From positions 1 through 64,000 of the forward strand of contig JAUNUQ010000013.1 in assembly GCA_030538075.1 (NCBI GenBank): DNA of 64,000 nucleotides, read 5' to 3'. The notes under the pieces were generated by a model. The model did not search any database and was not told the origin of the DNA. It saw only the letters and a program-made list of their open reading frames with translations. Position 1 is the stretch's first letter. Each line of letters opens with the position of its first letter. Both the position numbers and the translations under genes were made by a program. The DNA comes from Tissierellia bacterium. GTDB lineage: Bacteria; Bacillota; Clostridia; Tissierellales; Peptoniphilaceae. This document shows, in pieces, positions 1 through 9,042 of the stretch.

Positions 1-1
1 G

Positions 2-169
2 GTGACGGCAGTATCCATCTGTCAGATCATCTTTTTTGCAGAGACCGTCGTCGTCATGCTCTCTGCCAAGCTTCCACTCAAAGTGTGGGAACTGGTTGTG
101 GTATTTTTTGAAAGAACAGTGCTTGCCATCATCATCTGTGCCGGCATTATGCATCTGTATTTTATGTAG
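2..169 (+). CDS. C-terminal end of a polytopic membrane protein (possibly YjiH-like)
   Basis: A reading frame is open from the window edge to a TAG at 167-169 and encodes the last 55 residues of a protein that starts outside the window. The residues are strongly hydrophobic, with at least one membrane helix (residues about 35-53) before the end. The pattern (QIIFFAE near the start, a FERT motif, a short hydrophobic end) reminds me of the C-terminus of YjiH/nucleoside-recognition (Gate) membrane proteins. That is recollection of a family pattern, not a search result. It ends just before a bidirectional terminator shared with the convergent flavodiiron gene. Confidence 0.6.
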   Translation: MTAVSICQIIFFAETVVVMLSAKLPLKVWELVVVFFERTVLAIIICAGIMHLYFM

Positions 170-183
170 TTCGACGATTCGAC

Positions 184-220
184 AAAAAAACGGCAAACCC
201 AATGGGTTAGCCGTTTTTTT
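184..220. terminator. Bidirectional intrinsic terminator
   Basis: AAAACGGC and GCCGTTTT form a stem, extended by AACCC/GGGTT, with an A-run on the left and seven T on the right. It lies between the convergent membrane-protein fragment and the flavodiiron gene and can terminate both. Confidence 0.85.
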
Positions 221-223
221 ATT

Positions 224-1450
224 CTAGTCCAGCATTTCCTGCAGGGAAGAGAGCCGGTCTTCTTTTAGTTTATAGGCCATTTGCTTGGCGACGCGTTTGA
301 GACCTTCGATGTCTTCGTCACAGGCTGAACATTTGGCCTCGATGACTTCATCGATTACATCGTATTTTCCACGCTCAGCGAATTCTCTTAGGGCCTTCAC
401 TGCACCACCACTCCAGCTATAGGAGCCGAAGACGCCGATGACATGGTTGATGAGATTATTCATCTCCAGCACATTCACCAGTTTGGTCATCAACGGGAAC
501 ATATAATTATTGTAGGTACAAGACCCCAAGATCACTCCCTTATATCTCCAGATTTCGCTGAGGATGTAGGATTCGTGGGTTTTGGAGACATCGAATACCT
601 TGATATTCTTAATGCCCTCTTCGGCCAATTGCCTTGCAATCACTTCCGCCATACGCTGGGTATTCCCATACATTGAGCCGTAGACGATGACCACGCCTTC
701 TTCTACTTCGTAGCGAGACCAACGGTCATAGAGCTCGATGATCTTCTCCGGGTGACTGCGCCAGATGGGTCCATGGACTGGGCAGACCATGGAGATTTCC
801 AATCCGGAGAGCTTTTTCAGAGCCGATTGCACCTGCTTACTGAATTTTCCAACGATATTCGAATAGTAGCGGCGGGTCTCCGAGTGATAGAAATCCAAGT
901 TGATTTCATCGTCAAAGATCGTGCCGTCAAGGGCTCCAAATCCTCCAAATGCGTCTTGAGAGAAGAGGATCTTGCTCTTTTCCTCATAGCTGACCATGGA
1001 CTCCGGCCAGTGGACCATGGGCGTCGTATAGAAACGCAAGCTGCGTCCACCCAGATCGAGGGTATCTCCGTCCTTGACTTCTAATATATTGTCCGTGATC
1101 CCATAAAATTCATCTAAATATTGGATGGTGCGCTTGTTGCCCACCAATTGAACATCCGGATACATCTCCCGAATCATCACAATCGAACCTGAGTGGTCCG
1201 GCTCCATATGATGAACGACCAAATAGTCGAGGGTTTTGCCCTTCAATGCAGCTTTCAATTTTGCTGAGAAATCGGAAACTTTTGTGATCTTCACCGTATC
1301 CAATAGAGCGGTTTTCTCTGCTGTCAACAGATAAGAATTATAGGCGACCCCGTTCTCCAAGGGCCATAGATTTTCAAAGAGATGGGTGTCCCGGTCATTT
1401 ACCCCAACATAGTGTAAAAAGTCATTGATCTTTACGGAAAGCAGTTCCAT
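224..1450 (-). CDS. fprA: Flavodiiron protein (A-type flavoprotein)
   Basis: Flavodiiron proteins reduce O2 or NO to water or N2O in the cytoplasm of anaerobes. The 408-residue length is typical. The N-terminal metallo-beta-lactamase-like domain carries the di-iron motif H81-x-E83-x-D85-H86, with further candidate ligands in PMVHWP (about residue 149), SQDAF (about 168) and CPVHGP (about 228). A flavodoxin domain follows from about residue 257 (YGSMYGNTQ, the FMN phosphate loop). No rubredoxin domain is attached, so electrons must come from a separate partner. The ATG is preceded by AGGAGG at a 5-base distance. It stands alone between two terminators. The O2-versus-NO preference cannot be read from the sequence. 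Confidence 0.92.
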   Translation of the reverse strand: MELLSVKINDFLHYVGVNDRDTHLFENLWPLENGVAYNSYLLTAEKTALLDTVKITKVSDFSAKLKAALKGKTLDYLVVHHMEPDHSGSIVMIREMYPDVQLVGNKRTIQYLDEFYGITDNILEVKDGDTLDLGGRSLRFYTTPMVHWPESMVSYEEKSKILFSQDAFGGFGALDGTIFDDEINLDFYHSETRRYYSNIVGKFSKQVQSALKKLSGLEISMVCPVHGPIWRSHPEKIIELYDRWSRYEVEEGVVIVYGSMYGNTQRMAEVIARQLAEEGIKNIKVFDVSKTHESYILSEIWRYKGVILGSCTYNNYMFPLMTKLVNVLEMNNLINHVIGVFGSYSWSGGAVKALREFAERGKYDVIDEVIEAKCSACDEDIEGLKRVAKQMAYKLKEDRLSSLQEMLD

Positions 1451-1567
1451 TCGTACCTCCTGTATGATGATATCTTTATTTTAACCTAGGAAGGTGGGTA
1501 ATTGCAAGGAAATCGCGATTCTTTACACCAATGACCCAGGTGCAGTTGCATGACTTCGGAGTTGCAA

Positions 1568-1616
1568 ACAAAAACCCACTAGTTTTCATCTTATGAAAGC
1601 TGAAGACAAGTGGGTT
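1568..1616 (-). terminator. Intrinsic terminator after the DMT permease gene
   Basis: On the minus strand AACCCACT pairs with AGTGGGTT around an inner TTTCAT/ATGAAA stem, followed by five T. It starts 4 bases after the permease stop codon. Confidence 0.8.
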
Positions 1617-1619
1617 GAT

Positions 1620-2546
1620 TTATAGGGAATCCGTCTTTTGAGTGCCTGGTTTCGAATTGGCTAGATATACCCCTAAGAGTACGAGGATGGTCGCAGCGCC
1701 CTGCAAATAGGAGAAACTCTCCTTGAGGAGGACCACTCCAGCCAACACCGTTATGATCGTGGTGAGTCCGGCAAAAGAAGCAGTACGGCTTGCCCCCAGA
1801 TGATGCAGAGCTGTGTTGTAGAAGAGAAAGGCGATGACACTCGACCCCAATCCGAGATAGAGAATGGAGATCAGAAAATCTAGATTTTGAAGGGGCAATA
1901 AGAGATAAGTACGAAGAGTTCCAGCGGCAACCTGTTCTATGCACGCGATGGTAGTAAAGACAATCGCACCTACGAGCATCATCACAAAAGTCTTTTCCGC
2001 GCTATTGAACTCTGTAAGTCTTTGAGACAAAACGGCAAAAAGACCATAGGCAGTGACGGCTATAAAGAGGGAGGCATAACCTAAGGGATTCAGACTCGTC
2101 TCGAACCCATTGCTCTTCGATAACACCACACCAATTACACCGAGGGTGGCAATTCCAAAACCCATCAGCTGTGTTCGACTGGGAACCTCTTTGAGTATCT
2201 TCGCAGCAAATAGCACAGTCACAATCGGAATACAGGCTATCATGGTCCCGCTCTCTGCCGTTGTCGTCAAGCTGACACCTACGACTTCGCCAATAAAATA
2301 GACGACGGGAGCCAAGAAGGAGATGAGGAGCAGTGGTCTTAAAGATTTCCCCTTAAAGTCAATCTGCAAAATACCAAGGACTTTAAGCAGGCTGATGGAT
2401 GCAAATGCCACTAAAAAACGCCAACTCAGTAGAGTGAGGGGAGTCGTAAGGGTAGTAGCTTGTTTTGTAAATAGGAAACTAAATCCGAAAATGACTTCGC
2501 AGACAAGAGCACTGAAGATTCCAAGTGTGACATTTTTCTTTTGCAT
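1620..2546 (-). CDS. EamA/DMT-superfamily permease
   Basis: This 308-residue protein is almost entirely hydrophobic, with about ten predicted membrane helices in two similar halves, the standard EamA (RhaT/YdcZ-like drug/metabolite transporter) layout. The N-terminal half has the LSWRFLVA motif near helix 2 (about residues 41-48), and the second half ends with a helix before a short charged tail. AGGAGAA lies 9 bases before the ATG. Such permeases move small metabolites or amino acids across the cytoplasmic membrane; the substrate cannot be inferred here. The gene is monocistronic, with its own terminator and about 480 bases of non-genic DNA upstream. Confidence 0.88.
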   Translation of the reverse strand: MQKKNVTLGIFSALVCEVIFGFSFLFTKQATTLTTPLTLLSWRFLVAFASISLLKVLGILQIDFKGKSLRPLLLISFLAPVVYFIGEVVGVSLTTTAESGTMIACIPIVTVLFAAKILKEVPSRTQLMGFGIATLGVIGVVLSKSNGFETSLNPLGYASLFIAVTAYGLFAVLSQRLTEFNSAEKTFVMMLVGAIVFTTIACIEQVAAGTLRTYLLLPLQNLDFLISILYLGLGSSVIAFLFYNTALHHLGASRTASFAGLTTIITVLAGVVLLKESFSYLQGAATILVLLGVYLANSKPGTQKTDSL

Positions 2547-3027
2547 TGATAAATTCTTCTCCTGAATATGATCTTACGACAGATGAATGGATAATTCGGA
2601 AAACCTCATTTGAACAGAGATACTAAAAATCCATTCTATGTCTACTCGATTCTATCATATAAGGCATAGAAAGATCCAGAATATTAAGAAAATGAAATAG
2701 GCGTTGGATATGTATGAAAAGATATAAGATTGGTTCGCCGAGTTCATCTTAATCTTGAAATTCGGGAGATAGAGGGAGTTTATACAGGACTGATAGAATC
2801 TGGAATTATAATAGATTACTGAAATATAGAGGAATTAGAGTTGATCTTTGTGGAAGTGATGGAAATAGGGGTATATAGATCAAGAGAAGTGTACAACAAT
2901 CAGGATGAAAATGCAAATCGAACAATAGAAACACAAGATGAATCAGAGGGAGGAATTTTTCCAATCCTGCCATCTACAGAGGATTCACCAATCTACCTCT
3001 AACAGGAAAAAAATTTAGGAGGAAACC
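2547..3027. other. Gene-poor gap with a possible gene remnant
   Basis: No intact gene is visible. On the plus strand one frame reads 95 codons from 2718 to a TAA at 3000-3002, broken once by a TGA at 2820-2822. The last 60 codons are rich in Glu, Asn, Ile and Ser. It has no convincing start or Shine-Dalgarno sequence and I recognise no family, so it may be a decayed gene or chance. The promoters of the flanking divergent genes should lie here, but I cannot place them securely. Confidence 0.3.
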
Positions 3028-4524
3028 ATGAGGCGAAAACTATTTTTGGGTGTTCTCTCTACCCTGGTCTTTATTTTACTGATGATGTCCATCACATACA
3101 ACTACGGGCGATATATGAGTAGAGAACCCGCTGAGTATGGGTTAACCCAGCGCAGAATCCAGTACATTCGAGGAGATCAGATCGACACGAAACTGAATCC
3201 GAAAGAGCTAATCGGTGAAGGATCACTACCAGAGATCACGATCCTAACTGAAAATCGTCAAGAACGAACCCTAGGGCTCTATGATGGGCGCATGCATTAT
3301 TCTGGCATGATTTCCCAGCGCGAATTTAGGTCCAATGCAATAGCACAGACCGATATCTTGAACGGTAAACAGGTCGGCTATCAAATCGATAACCAAGTAA
3401 ATAGAGAATCCAAAACCAATATGCAGAGCGTCGGCACCATAAAATCCGGCATGCCTTTATACGCAGAGGATTTTGATCAGGTGCTCAACCTTACGGCATT
3501 AGATTACTTGGGAGAGGTCATCTATATCGATTCAAATCAACCCATCCCATCCGAGATACAAATGCAGCTCCTAGATCATGGCTATACAGAGCATCGATTG
3601 CCACTGCCTTCAACGATAGAAATTCTCGCATGGGGCATAACCGGACATATTTACACCTCAAGTATCACATTGATGAGTCTACTTCTCTATGTCCTTTTAT
3701 TTATGGCTTTTATGCAGTTCCAAACCGCATCTAAAAAGGAGTATCGAATCCAGTCTAACGAAAGAGCAGTGATACTAGAAGAATTTCTAAATGTCAACAG
3801 CCCAATTTTTTTGCTAAATGGGATATTGACCCTTGGACTTGCAGCCTTCTTCGAAATAAGCCCAGTATTTCCCGAGTTGAGTTTGGAAAAGGGAATCTTG
3901 CTCAGGGCTGCTCTAGTGCATATGTTACTCATCCCTCTCTTAAATGGACTCGCTTTTCTGAGCATCAAAACGCAGAAACCAAGGGAGGCAAAGATGAGAG
4001 AAGATTTACGTAGATTGCCCTGGTTGAGAGGCCTGCTTTATGTCCTGTTCTCAGTTGGACTCTTAATCTCAAGCTATATCTTCGTCCAGTTGACATTTGG
4101 CATGGCGACAATGGTCGGGAGTAGACAGAGCTACTCCCAATACTCGGCTTCACAAGAATGGATCTTTTTTATGAAATTCTTGATACCCTATCTGTCCATA
4201 CTGATTCTCGCCACTTTTGGCTGTATGTATTTCATTGTAAAGGGCTTGATTCAAAGATCATTACACGATCAAGCTCCTGCCATAAGCGGTGCAAATCCAG
4301 TCCAGCTACTAAAACAATATGGAAAGGAAATTACAATTCCAATCGGGTTCTCCTTTTTGATCGGTGTACTGTTAATCTACCGCAGAAGTCCTATCGAGGT
4401 CGGGCTCAACTTCGCATATCATCTAAGCTGGATGATCGCCCTTCTCCTCTTCCTCGGATGGATTTTGAGATGCCTCCCGATGGGAGGCGATCAAAGGATG
4501 GATTCTACTAGGGTAGCAGACTAA
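3028..4524 (+). CDS. Uncharacterised polytopic membrane protein
   Basis: The gene encodes 498 residues. An N-terminal helix (about residues 6-24) is followed by a roughly 180-residue extracytoplasmic region rich in charged residues, then about seven helices grouped in two blocks (about 205-295 and 335-480). The layout resembles permease subunits of ABC-type exporters, but I recognise no FtsX or ABC-2 signature and assign no family. AGGAGG lies 6 bases before the ATG. It is the first large gene of a plus-strand cluster that continues with an orphan solute-binding-like lipoprotein and two ATPase/permease pairs. A role in that cassette is inference from position only. Confidence 0.7.
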   Translation: MRRKLFLGVLSTLVFILLMMSITYNYGRYMSREPAEYGLTQRRIQYIRGDQIDTKLNPKELIGEGSLPEITILTENRQERTLGLYDGRMHYSGMISQREFRSNAIAQTDILNGKQVGYQIDNQVNRESKTNMQSVGTIKSGMPLYAEDFDQVLNLTALDYLGEVIYIDSNQPIPSEIQMQLLDHGYTEHRLPLPSTIEILAWGITGHIYTSSITLMSLLLYVLLFMAFMQFQTASKKEYRIQSNERAVILEEFLNVNSPIFLLNGILTLGLAAFFEISPVFPELSLEKGILLRAALVHMLLIPLLNGLAFLSIKTQKPREAKMREDLRRLPWLRGLLYVLFSVGLLISSYIFVQLTFGMATMVGSRQSYSQYSASQEWIFFMKFLIPYLSILILATFGCMYFIVKGLIQRSLHDQAPAISGANPVQLLKQYGKEITIPIGFSFLIGVLLIYRRSPIEVGLNFAYHLSWMIALLLFLGWILRCLPMGGDQRMDSTRVAD

Positions 4525-4656
4525 ATGATAGAAGTGAACTACTATTATAACAATGGGTTAAACTAGGTCTACTTTATTGACGGGGATATTTTTTACTATA
4601 TGTATACTGACTTAGAGCTCGACGTTTTGTACTCAATTATTGAATATAGTTTCTAA
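4525..4656 (+). pseudogene. Possible small interrupted ORF
   Basis: Directly after the preceding stop, an ATG opens 13 codons, meets TAG at 4564-4566, and the same frame then runs 29 more codons, rich in Tyr, Asp and Ile, to TAA at 4654-4656. No good ribosome-binding site precedes the ATG. The reading is suggestive of a small broken gene but could be chance in AT-rich DNA. No family recognised. Confidence 0.2.
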
Positions 4657-4735
4657 TGATACTATTAGGAAGAAAAATCACTTATGTATATTTTGAGATT
4701 TGCTTATGTAGTATGAAGATACGAGGAGAACGAAT

Positions 4736-5242
4736 ATGAGACAGACAAGATTAGAACGCTGGGTTCGTAAAGTGGTTACAAAAGAGAATATTCTCCGTTT
4801 TTTGCGTAAGAGATGGAAGTTGCTAATCTTGCTAGTTTTCTTGGGACATGATGGTTTTCGTCTGGCGTTTCCACAACAGATCGGCGATTTCTTTAACACG
4901 GATCAGGTGATAAAGGTCGATGCTTTTCGGGGAAATATGCATCCAGTCAAGGTCGTTACTTTGTCTGATGAAGAGACGAAGCAATTATTGCAGACTTTAG
5001 ACCAGGACTATGTATCCTTTCTTGCACAGAATCTATTCCATCAACTAAAACCGCTCCCTCGATTTTTTCATGGTTATGGTCATGTCTATATTTTCTATCT
5101 AGAGGGTGGTGATCAGGTGCGGGTTGATATAGGTGGGTACATACGCATTGCCAGATTTGGTTCGCGAGAGGGAGTCTATCATATACGTTCCACTCTCCTA
5201 CAGGATCCTCCCCATAAATGGATGGAACAATTGCCACAATAG
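4736..5242 (+). CDS. Hypothetical membrane-anchored protein, 168 aa
   Basis: The N-terminus is basic (residues 1-31, many Arg and Lys) and is followed by a short hydrophobic stretch (about 32-42, LLILLVFLG), which would leave the rest outside the membrane. The remaining 125 residues look like a small mixed alpha/beta domain with a YIFYLEGG strand near residue 120. An AGGAG lies 8 bases before the ATG. I recognise no family. It sits between the 498-residue membrane protein and the solute-binding-like lipoprotein in the same direction and may belong to that cassette. Confidence 0.6.
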   Translation: MRQTRLERWVRKVVTKENILRFLRKRWKLLILLVFLGHDGFRLAFPQQIGDFFNTDQVIKVDAFRGNMHPVKVVTLSDEETKQLLQTLDQDYVSFLAQNLFHQLKPLPRFFHGYGHVYIFYLEGGDQVRVDIGGYIRIARFGSREGVYHIRSTLLQDPPHKWMEQLPQ

Positions 5243-5356
5243 CACCTACAGAGAAAATCAAAAGCGAATACTTGACGGTTATCACCAATTCCTAGAGAGA
5301 TCACTAAATACTACCCGGAAGGCAGATTCGCTTTTCTTATAAGACAGGGAGGAATG

Positions 5357-6895
5357 ATGAAACGAAAATTCTGTTTACTCCTAAGCATATTGTTTATTCT
5401 CGCACAGGTTGCATGTGTTTCGAATGAGGATCAGACACCAATCCAAGGTACTTCTACGGAAAGTGTAAGTGGACAAGTCCTTTTAAACTGGAATCTGGGG
5501 CTATTTAACCAAGAGGTGAGCCAGGGGGAATTAGTTGAAATATTAGAAGACGGACTTAACGAGATTCTCACCGAAAAGGGAAAGACCTACCGAGTGAAGC
5601 TCCATTATCCCAAGCTCTATGAGAGGGAAGTATTGGACGGGGTGAAATTAGAACAGATTGATTTGGTTCGGGAGGTCCGTGAATCTGCCGGGCAGTTTGA
5701 TCTTGTGACGATGGTGGATACCCAGCAAGAGGCGAACCAGATCGAACGACCATATTTCGAGCTGGCAAAAGAGGGCTATCTATATGAGATCGAGAGGGAG
5801 AGATTGGCGACCACCCAGATATCGGATCAAGACTGGGAGCTGGCACAGATCGACTCTAAAGTCTATGGAATTGGGTTTCAAATGCCTCAGCTTATCGGTA
5901 TGAAGTATTCGGTGGATGGATTAGAAAAAAGCGGGATTGATTCGGAAAGACTCTCTGCAAGTATTTTTGAAAATATAGAAATTTACGAGGAATATCGCCG
6001 AAAAACAGGATCGATCCCGATTCAGTGGTTTGGTTTTCAACTATTCAACTACATAAACAATCCCCTATTTCTCCCCTGTAATAACCTCTGCTGGGAGGAG
6101 GGGAGGGGATTTACTTCGATTGCAGATTTAGAAGGGATGTCAACACTGTTTCAAAATGCACTAGAATTACAAAGGAGGGGCCTTGTTCAATCGGTCAATG
6201 TGGAGACAGGCTTAGGGGCGGATTTTTTAGTCACGACGATTGGCAGTCCGATTTTTAATGAGTTGCCCTATGAAGATAATGAAGAGATCTGGATCGATAA
6301 GGCTCTAGAGGATAGAAAACTGCTCTATATCCCAAATCCGAGCCTAGCGGTCTATGATCCCGCCAATGGGGATCTGCGAACGGCGATTCTCAGAGACAGT
6401 TCGCATCCTGAGGAGGCCCTTGACTTACTACGCCTCTTAACCGAGGATCCAGATATGGCAAATCTGATGCGATATGGAACTGTCGAGGTGATAGACCAGG
6501 GCAAAGCGGGCAGGATGTTGTCATCAACAGCATTTATGGAACTCCAGTATTACGGACCTAGAATTGCCAATGGTGCATTGTCTGATTCTACAGAAGTAGA
6601 GACGGCTGACAAAGCCGCATTTAAGCAGAAGTATGAGAGGACGCTACCACAGGACTACCCGAGGGGATTCCGATTTGATCCGGTACCGGTCTTGGAACAG
6701 ATCAGCAGGACCAATGAAGTAATTGGTCCGATGGCGACTTCAGAGATTTCTGAGGAGATTCGGATGCTTGCCTTTTCCGATGCACAGGAGGTCTTGGAAC
6801 GGCTTCAAAGGGAGCTGGAGGATGCGGGTATGGACGAGATCATTCAAGAGGCAAACCATCAGCTGGAGGAATGGAGGAAGGGATCGCCCAACTGA
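5357..6895 (+). CDS. Solute-binding-protein-like lipoprotein (family 1 type)
   Basis: A signal peptide with a relaxed lipobox (AQVAC, acylated Cys near residue 20) anchors a protein of about 510 residues. Size, acidic composition and the C-terminal amphipathic helix (AGMDEIIQEA, about 30 residues from the end) are typical of family 1 extracellular solute-binding proteins. I chose the second of two adjacent ATGs because GGAGG then lies at a normal 4-base distance. No MalF/MalG-type permease lies nearby. Instead the next genes encode ABC-2-type ATPases and giant permeases. It may therefore act as a sensor or ligand-delivery subunit of a different transporter class, which is inference. Confidence 0.75.
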   Translation: MKRKFCLLLSILFILAQVACVSNEDQTPIQGTSTESVSGQVLLNWNLGLFNQEVSQGELVEILEDGLNEILTEKGKTYRVKLHYPKLYEREVLDGVKLEQIDLVREVRESAGQFDLVTMVDTQQEANQIERPYFELAKEGYLYEIERERLATTQISDQDWELAQIDSKVYGIGFQMPQLIGMKYSVDGLEKSGIDSERLSASIFENIEIYEEYRRKTGSIPIQWFGFQLFNYINNPLFLPCNNLCWEEGRGFTSIADLEGMSTLFQNALELQRRGLVQSVNVETGLGADFLVTTIGSPIFNELPYEDNEEIWIDKALEDRKLLYIPNPSLAVYDPANGDLRTAILRDSSHPEEALDLLRLLTEDPDMANLMRYGTVEVIDQGKAGRMLSSTAFMELQYYGPRIANGALSDSTEVETADKAAFKQKYERTLPQDYPRGFRFDPVPVLEQISRTNEVIGPMATSEISEEIRMLAFSDAQEVLERLQRELEDAGMDEIIQEANHQLEEWRKGSPN

Positions 6896-6914
6896 GATAG
6901 GATTGGAGGAGGAG

Positions 6915-8106
6915 ATGAAGAAGAAATGGATTCGAAGGCTCTATGCCATATTATTTTGGGTTCTGATCGTTGGATGTAATAGAAAACCAGTTGAGATAAC
7001 ATCGGATAATAATACTGAGATGCAGCTCTTTCATCGAGGCTCCTTGGGGAGCTTCCCCGGAGAGGGGGGACCTATTATGTCGATCTGAATGGTCTGCTCC
7101 ATTTCTTTGACTACGATCAAGAGGCTTCCGTCTATGTCTGCAACAAACCCAATTGTAAGCATGAAACTTGGGATCCCCACCGACCTGAAGAACTCCAGTG
7201 CAACGCGGCTCTGTATGGTTTATCGAGCGGCTTTGTAGAGATGGGTAAGCTCTATATTTTCATCCCAAATCAGGACATGGATCAAATACAAATCGTGGTG
7301 TCAGAGCCGGATCGAAGTGAACAGAGAATTCTGACCAGTATCGATGCAAGCCATATCTCTTCCTATGGAGTACTCAGCAATAAACTGTATTTGACGAGCA
7401 ACCAATTCATCTATGATACCGACGAAGAAGGGCTGATTGTCGAGACCTTTCAAATTGCATCCTCGGTGTATTGCATTGATCTGGAGACGGGAAAAAAGCT
7501 TGGGAGCGGGATCTGGGAAAGGCCTATAATGGCGGTTTGGAGATCTTTTGTGGAGATATTGAGAATCTCTATCTGCAATACAGCTATTTTGAGCAGCCCT
7601 TTGATGGAGAAAATTTTGAAGAGGCATTACACCACGCCGTAATCTATCGGCAGCCCCTTGAAGGAGAGATGATGGAGCAAGTGCTCACAGACGCAGCGGC
7701 ACCTTATCACCTATTTCGAGGATGGGTGCAAAATGATCAGCTCATCTGCAGTGGGACGAATGCCCTGAGGGATGCGTCCGTGACGACAGGTAATTATCTG
7801 TTGACATTCGATCTAGAAGAGGAGAAATTGGTAGAAGAGATTGAACTTGCTTCCTTTCCGTTTTTTGTAGATGGTGAGATCTTTTATTTAGAGCAGGGCG
7901 AGACTGATTATACCCATGTCGATCTGAGGACCAATCAAAAGGAAAAATTAGCTGGTTTGGAACTGGATGACCTCTGGCCAATGGCAAGGGCTGGGGAGGA
8001 TTTTTATTTTGCTAAGCAGAAGAAAGAGGAATCAGAGAACTGGACCTTTGTCTTTGTTCGTAGGAATCCATTTCTTAGGGGTGAAATCGAGGTCATCCAT
8101 CCCTAG
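6915..8106 (+). pseudogene. Lipoprotein gene interrupted by two -1 shifts
   Basis: The start (ATG after GGAGGAGG) gives a lipoprotein signal with lipobox IVGC. The zero frame stops at 7086-7088, but the -1 frame continues from about 7067 (YYVDLNGLLHFFDYD, then a Cys-x4-Cys-x-His segment VCNKPNCKH). A second -1 shift at about 7497 restores coding to the TAG at 8104-8106. The joined product would be about 397 residues. The repeated short strand motifs suggest a beta-propeller-like lipoprotein of a kind often found beside ABC cassettes. The shift points are G GGG GGA and A AAA AAG, both in the phase required for -1 slippage. It could be a true pseudogene, a recoded gene or a homopolymer sequencing error. 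Confidence 0.75.
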
Positions 8107-8160
8107 TCTAAGTTCTATATTCTGTGCACTCTAGTCTGAAAAGAGGGATCTAAGCTTAAA

Positions 8161-9042
8161 GTGATGAAATTGACGAAGAGATATGGAAAGATCGAAGCCC
8201 TAAAGAACATCGATATCGACTTTGATTGTGGGCTGTATGCCCTCTTAGGTCCAAACGGATCGGGAAAGAGCACTCTTCTAAACTGTTTGGTCGTAAGTAT
8301 CGCACCGACATCCGGTCGCATTCAATGGAATGGAGAGGAGATCCGCTCCTTAGGAAAAGTATATCGAAAGCTCTTGGGTTTTGTGCCACAGCAACAGGGT
8401 CTTTATGAAAGCTTTACCGGACGGCACTTCCTAGCCTATTAAGCGACCTTAAAAGATATTTCGAAATCGGAGATGGAGAAGGAACTGGATCGGGTATTAA
8501 AGCTAGTCCAGTTGGAGGAGGAAGCCGATCGAATGATTGGAACTTATTCCGGGGGAATGAAGCAGAGACTGTTGATAGCACAGGCGGTGCTCGGCAATCC
8601 TTCGATCCTCATTTTGGATGAGCCGACCGCTGGTCTCGATCCCAAAGAACGCAGCCGAATGAAGGATCTATTTTCAAAGTTGGCGGCGGATTCCATTGTA
8701 TTGATCGCCACCCATGTGGTCTCAGATATTGAGGATGTTGCAAAGGAGATCTTCCTCTTGGGTGAGGGGGAGATCCTCGCAAGTGGCTCTTCTAAGGACC
8801 TCACCAGAGAACTGGAAAAGCAGATCTATATCCTAGAAGCTGCTGCAGAGGAACTCGAGAGAATTCGAACGGAGTTTTCTGTATTATCGATTGTATATGA
8901 AAAAGAGCAGATCCGAGTGAGAATCCATTCAAAGAAACCGCCGATTTCATGGATCTATCACCAGGATTCTCCACGTCTGGAAGATGTCTACCTCTCCTAT
9001 TTTCAAGAAGAGGAGGCATGTTATGCAACTTCTACTCTTTGA
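8161..9042 (+). pseudogene. ABC-2-type transporter ATPase with an in-frame TAA
   Basis: The ATPase signatures are complete: Walker A GPNGSGKST, Q-loop near VPQQQG, signature YSGGMKQR, Walker B ILILDEPTAGLD, and His switch ATHVV. The frame is broken by TAA at 8440-8442, between FLAY and ATLKD, a segment normally continuous in this family. The N-terminus is short. In frame, 9 bases before the GTG, AAG (8152-8154) sits where a start after GAGGGA would be expected, so the original ATG may also be lost. The 3' end overlaps the following permease by 20 bases. It would energise the adjacent fused permease. As read, only two separate fragments can be translated. Confidence 0.85.

Noticed and set aside
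36-227. 63-codon plus-strand ORF at the left edge
   Set aside because: It runs out of frame with the hydrophobic C-terminal frame ending at 169 and continues through the terminator hairpin; composition is not protein-like.
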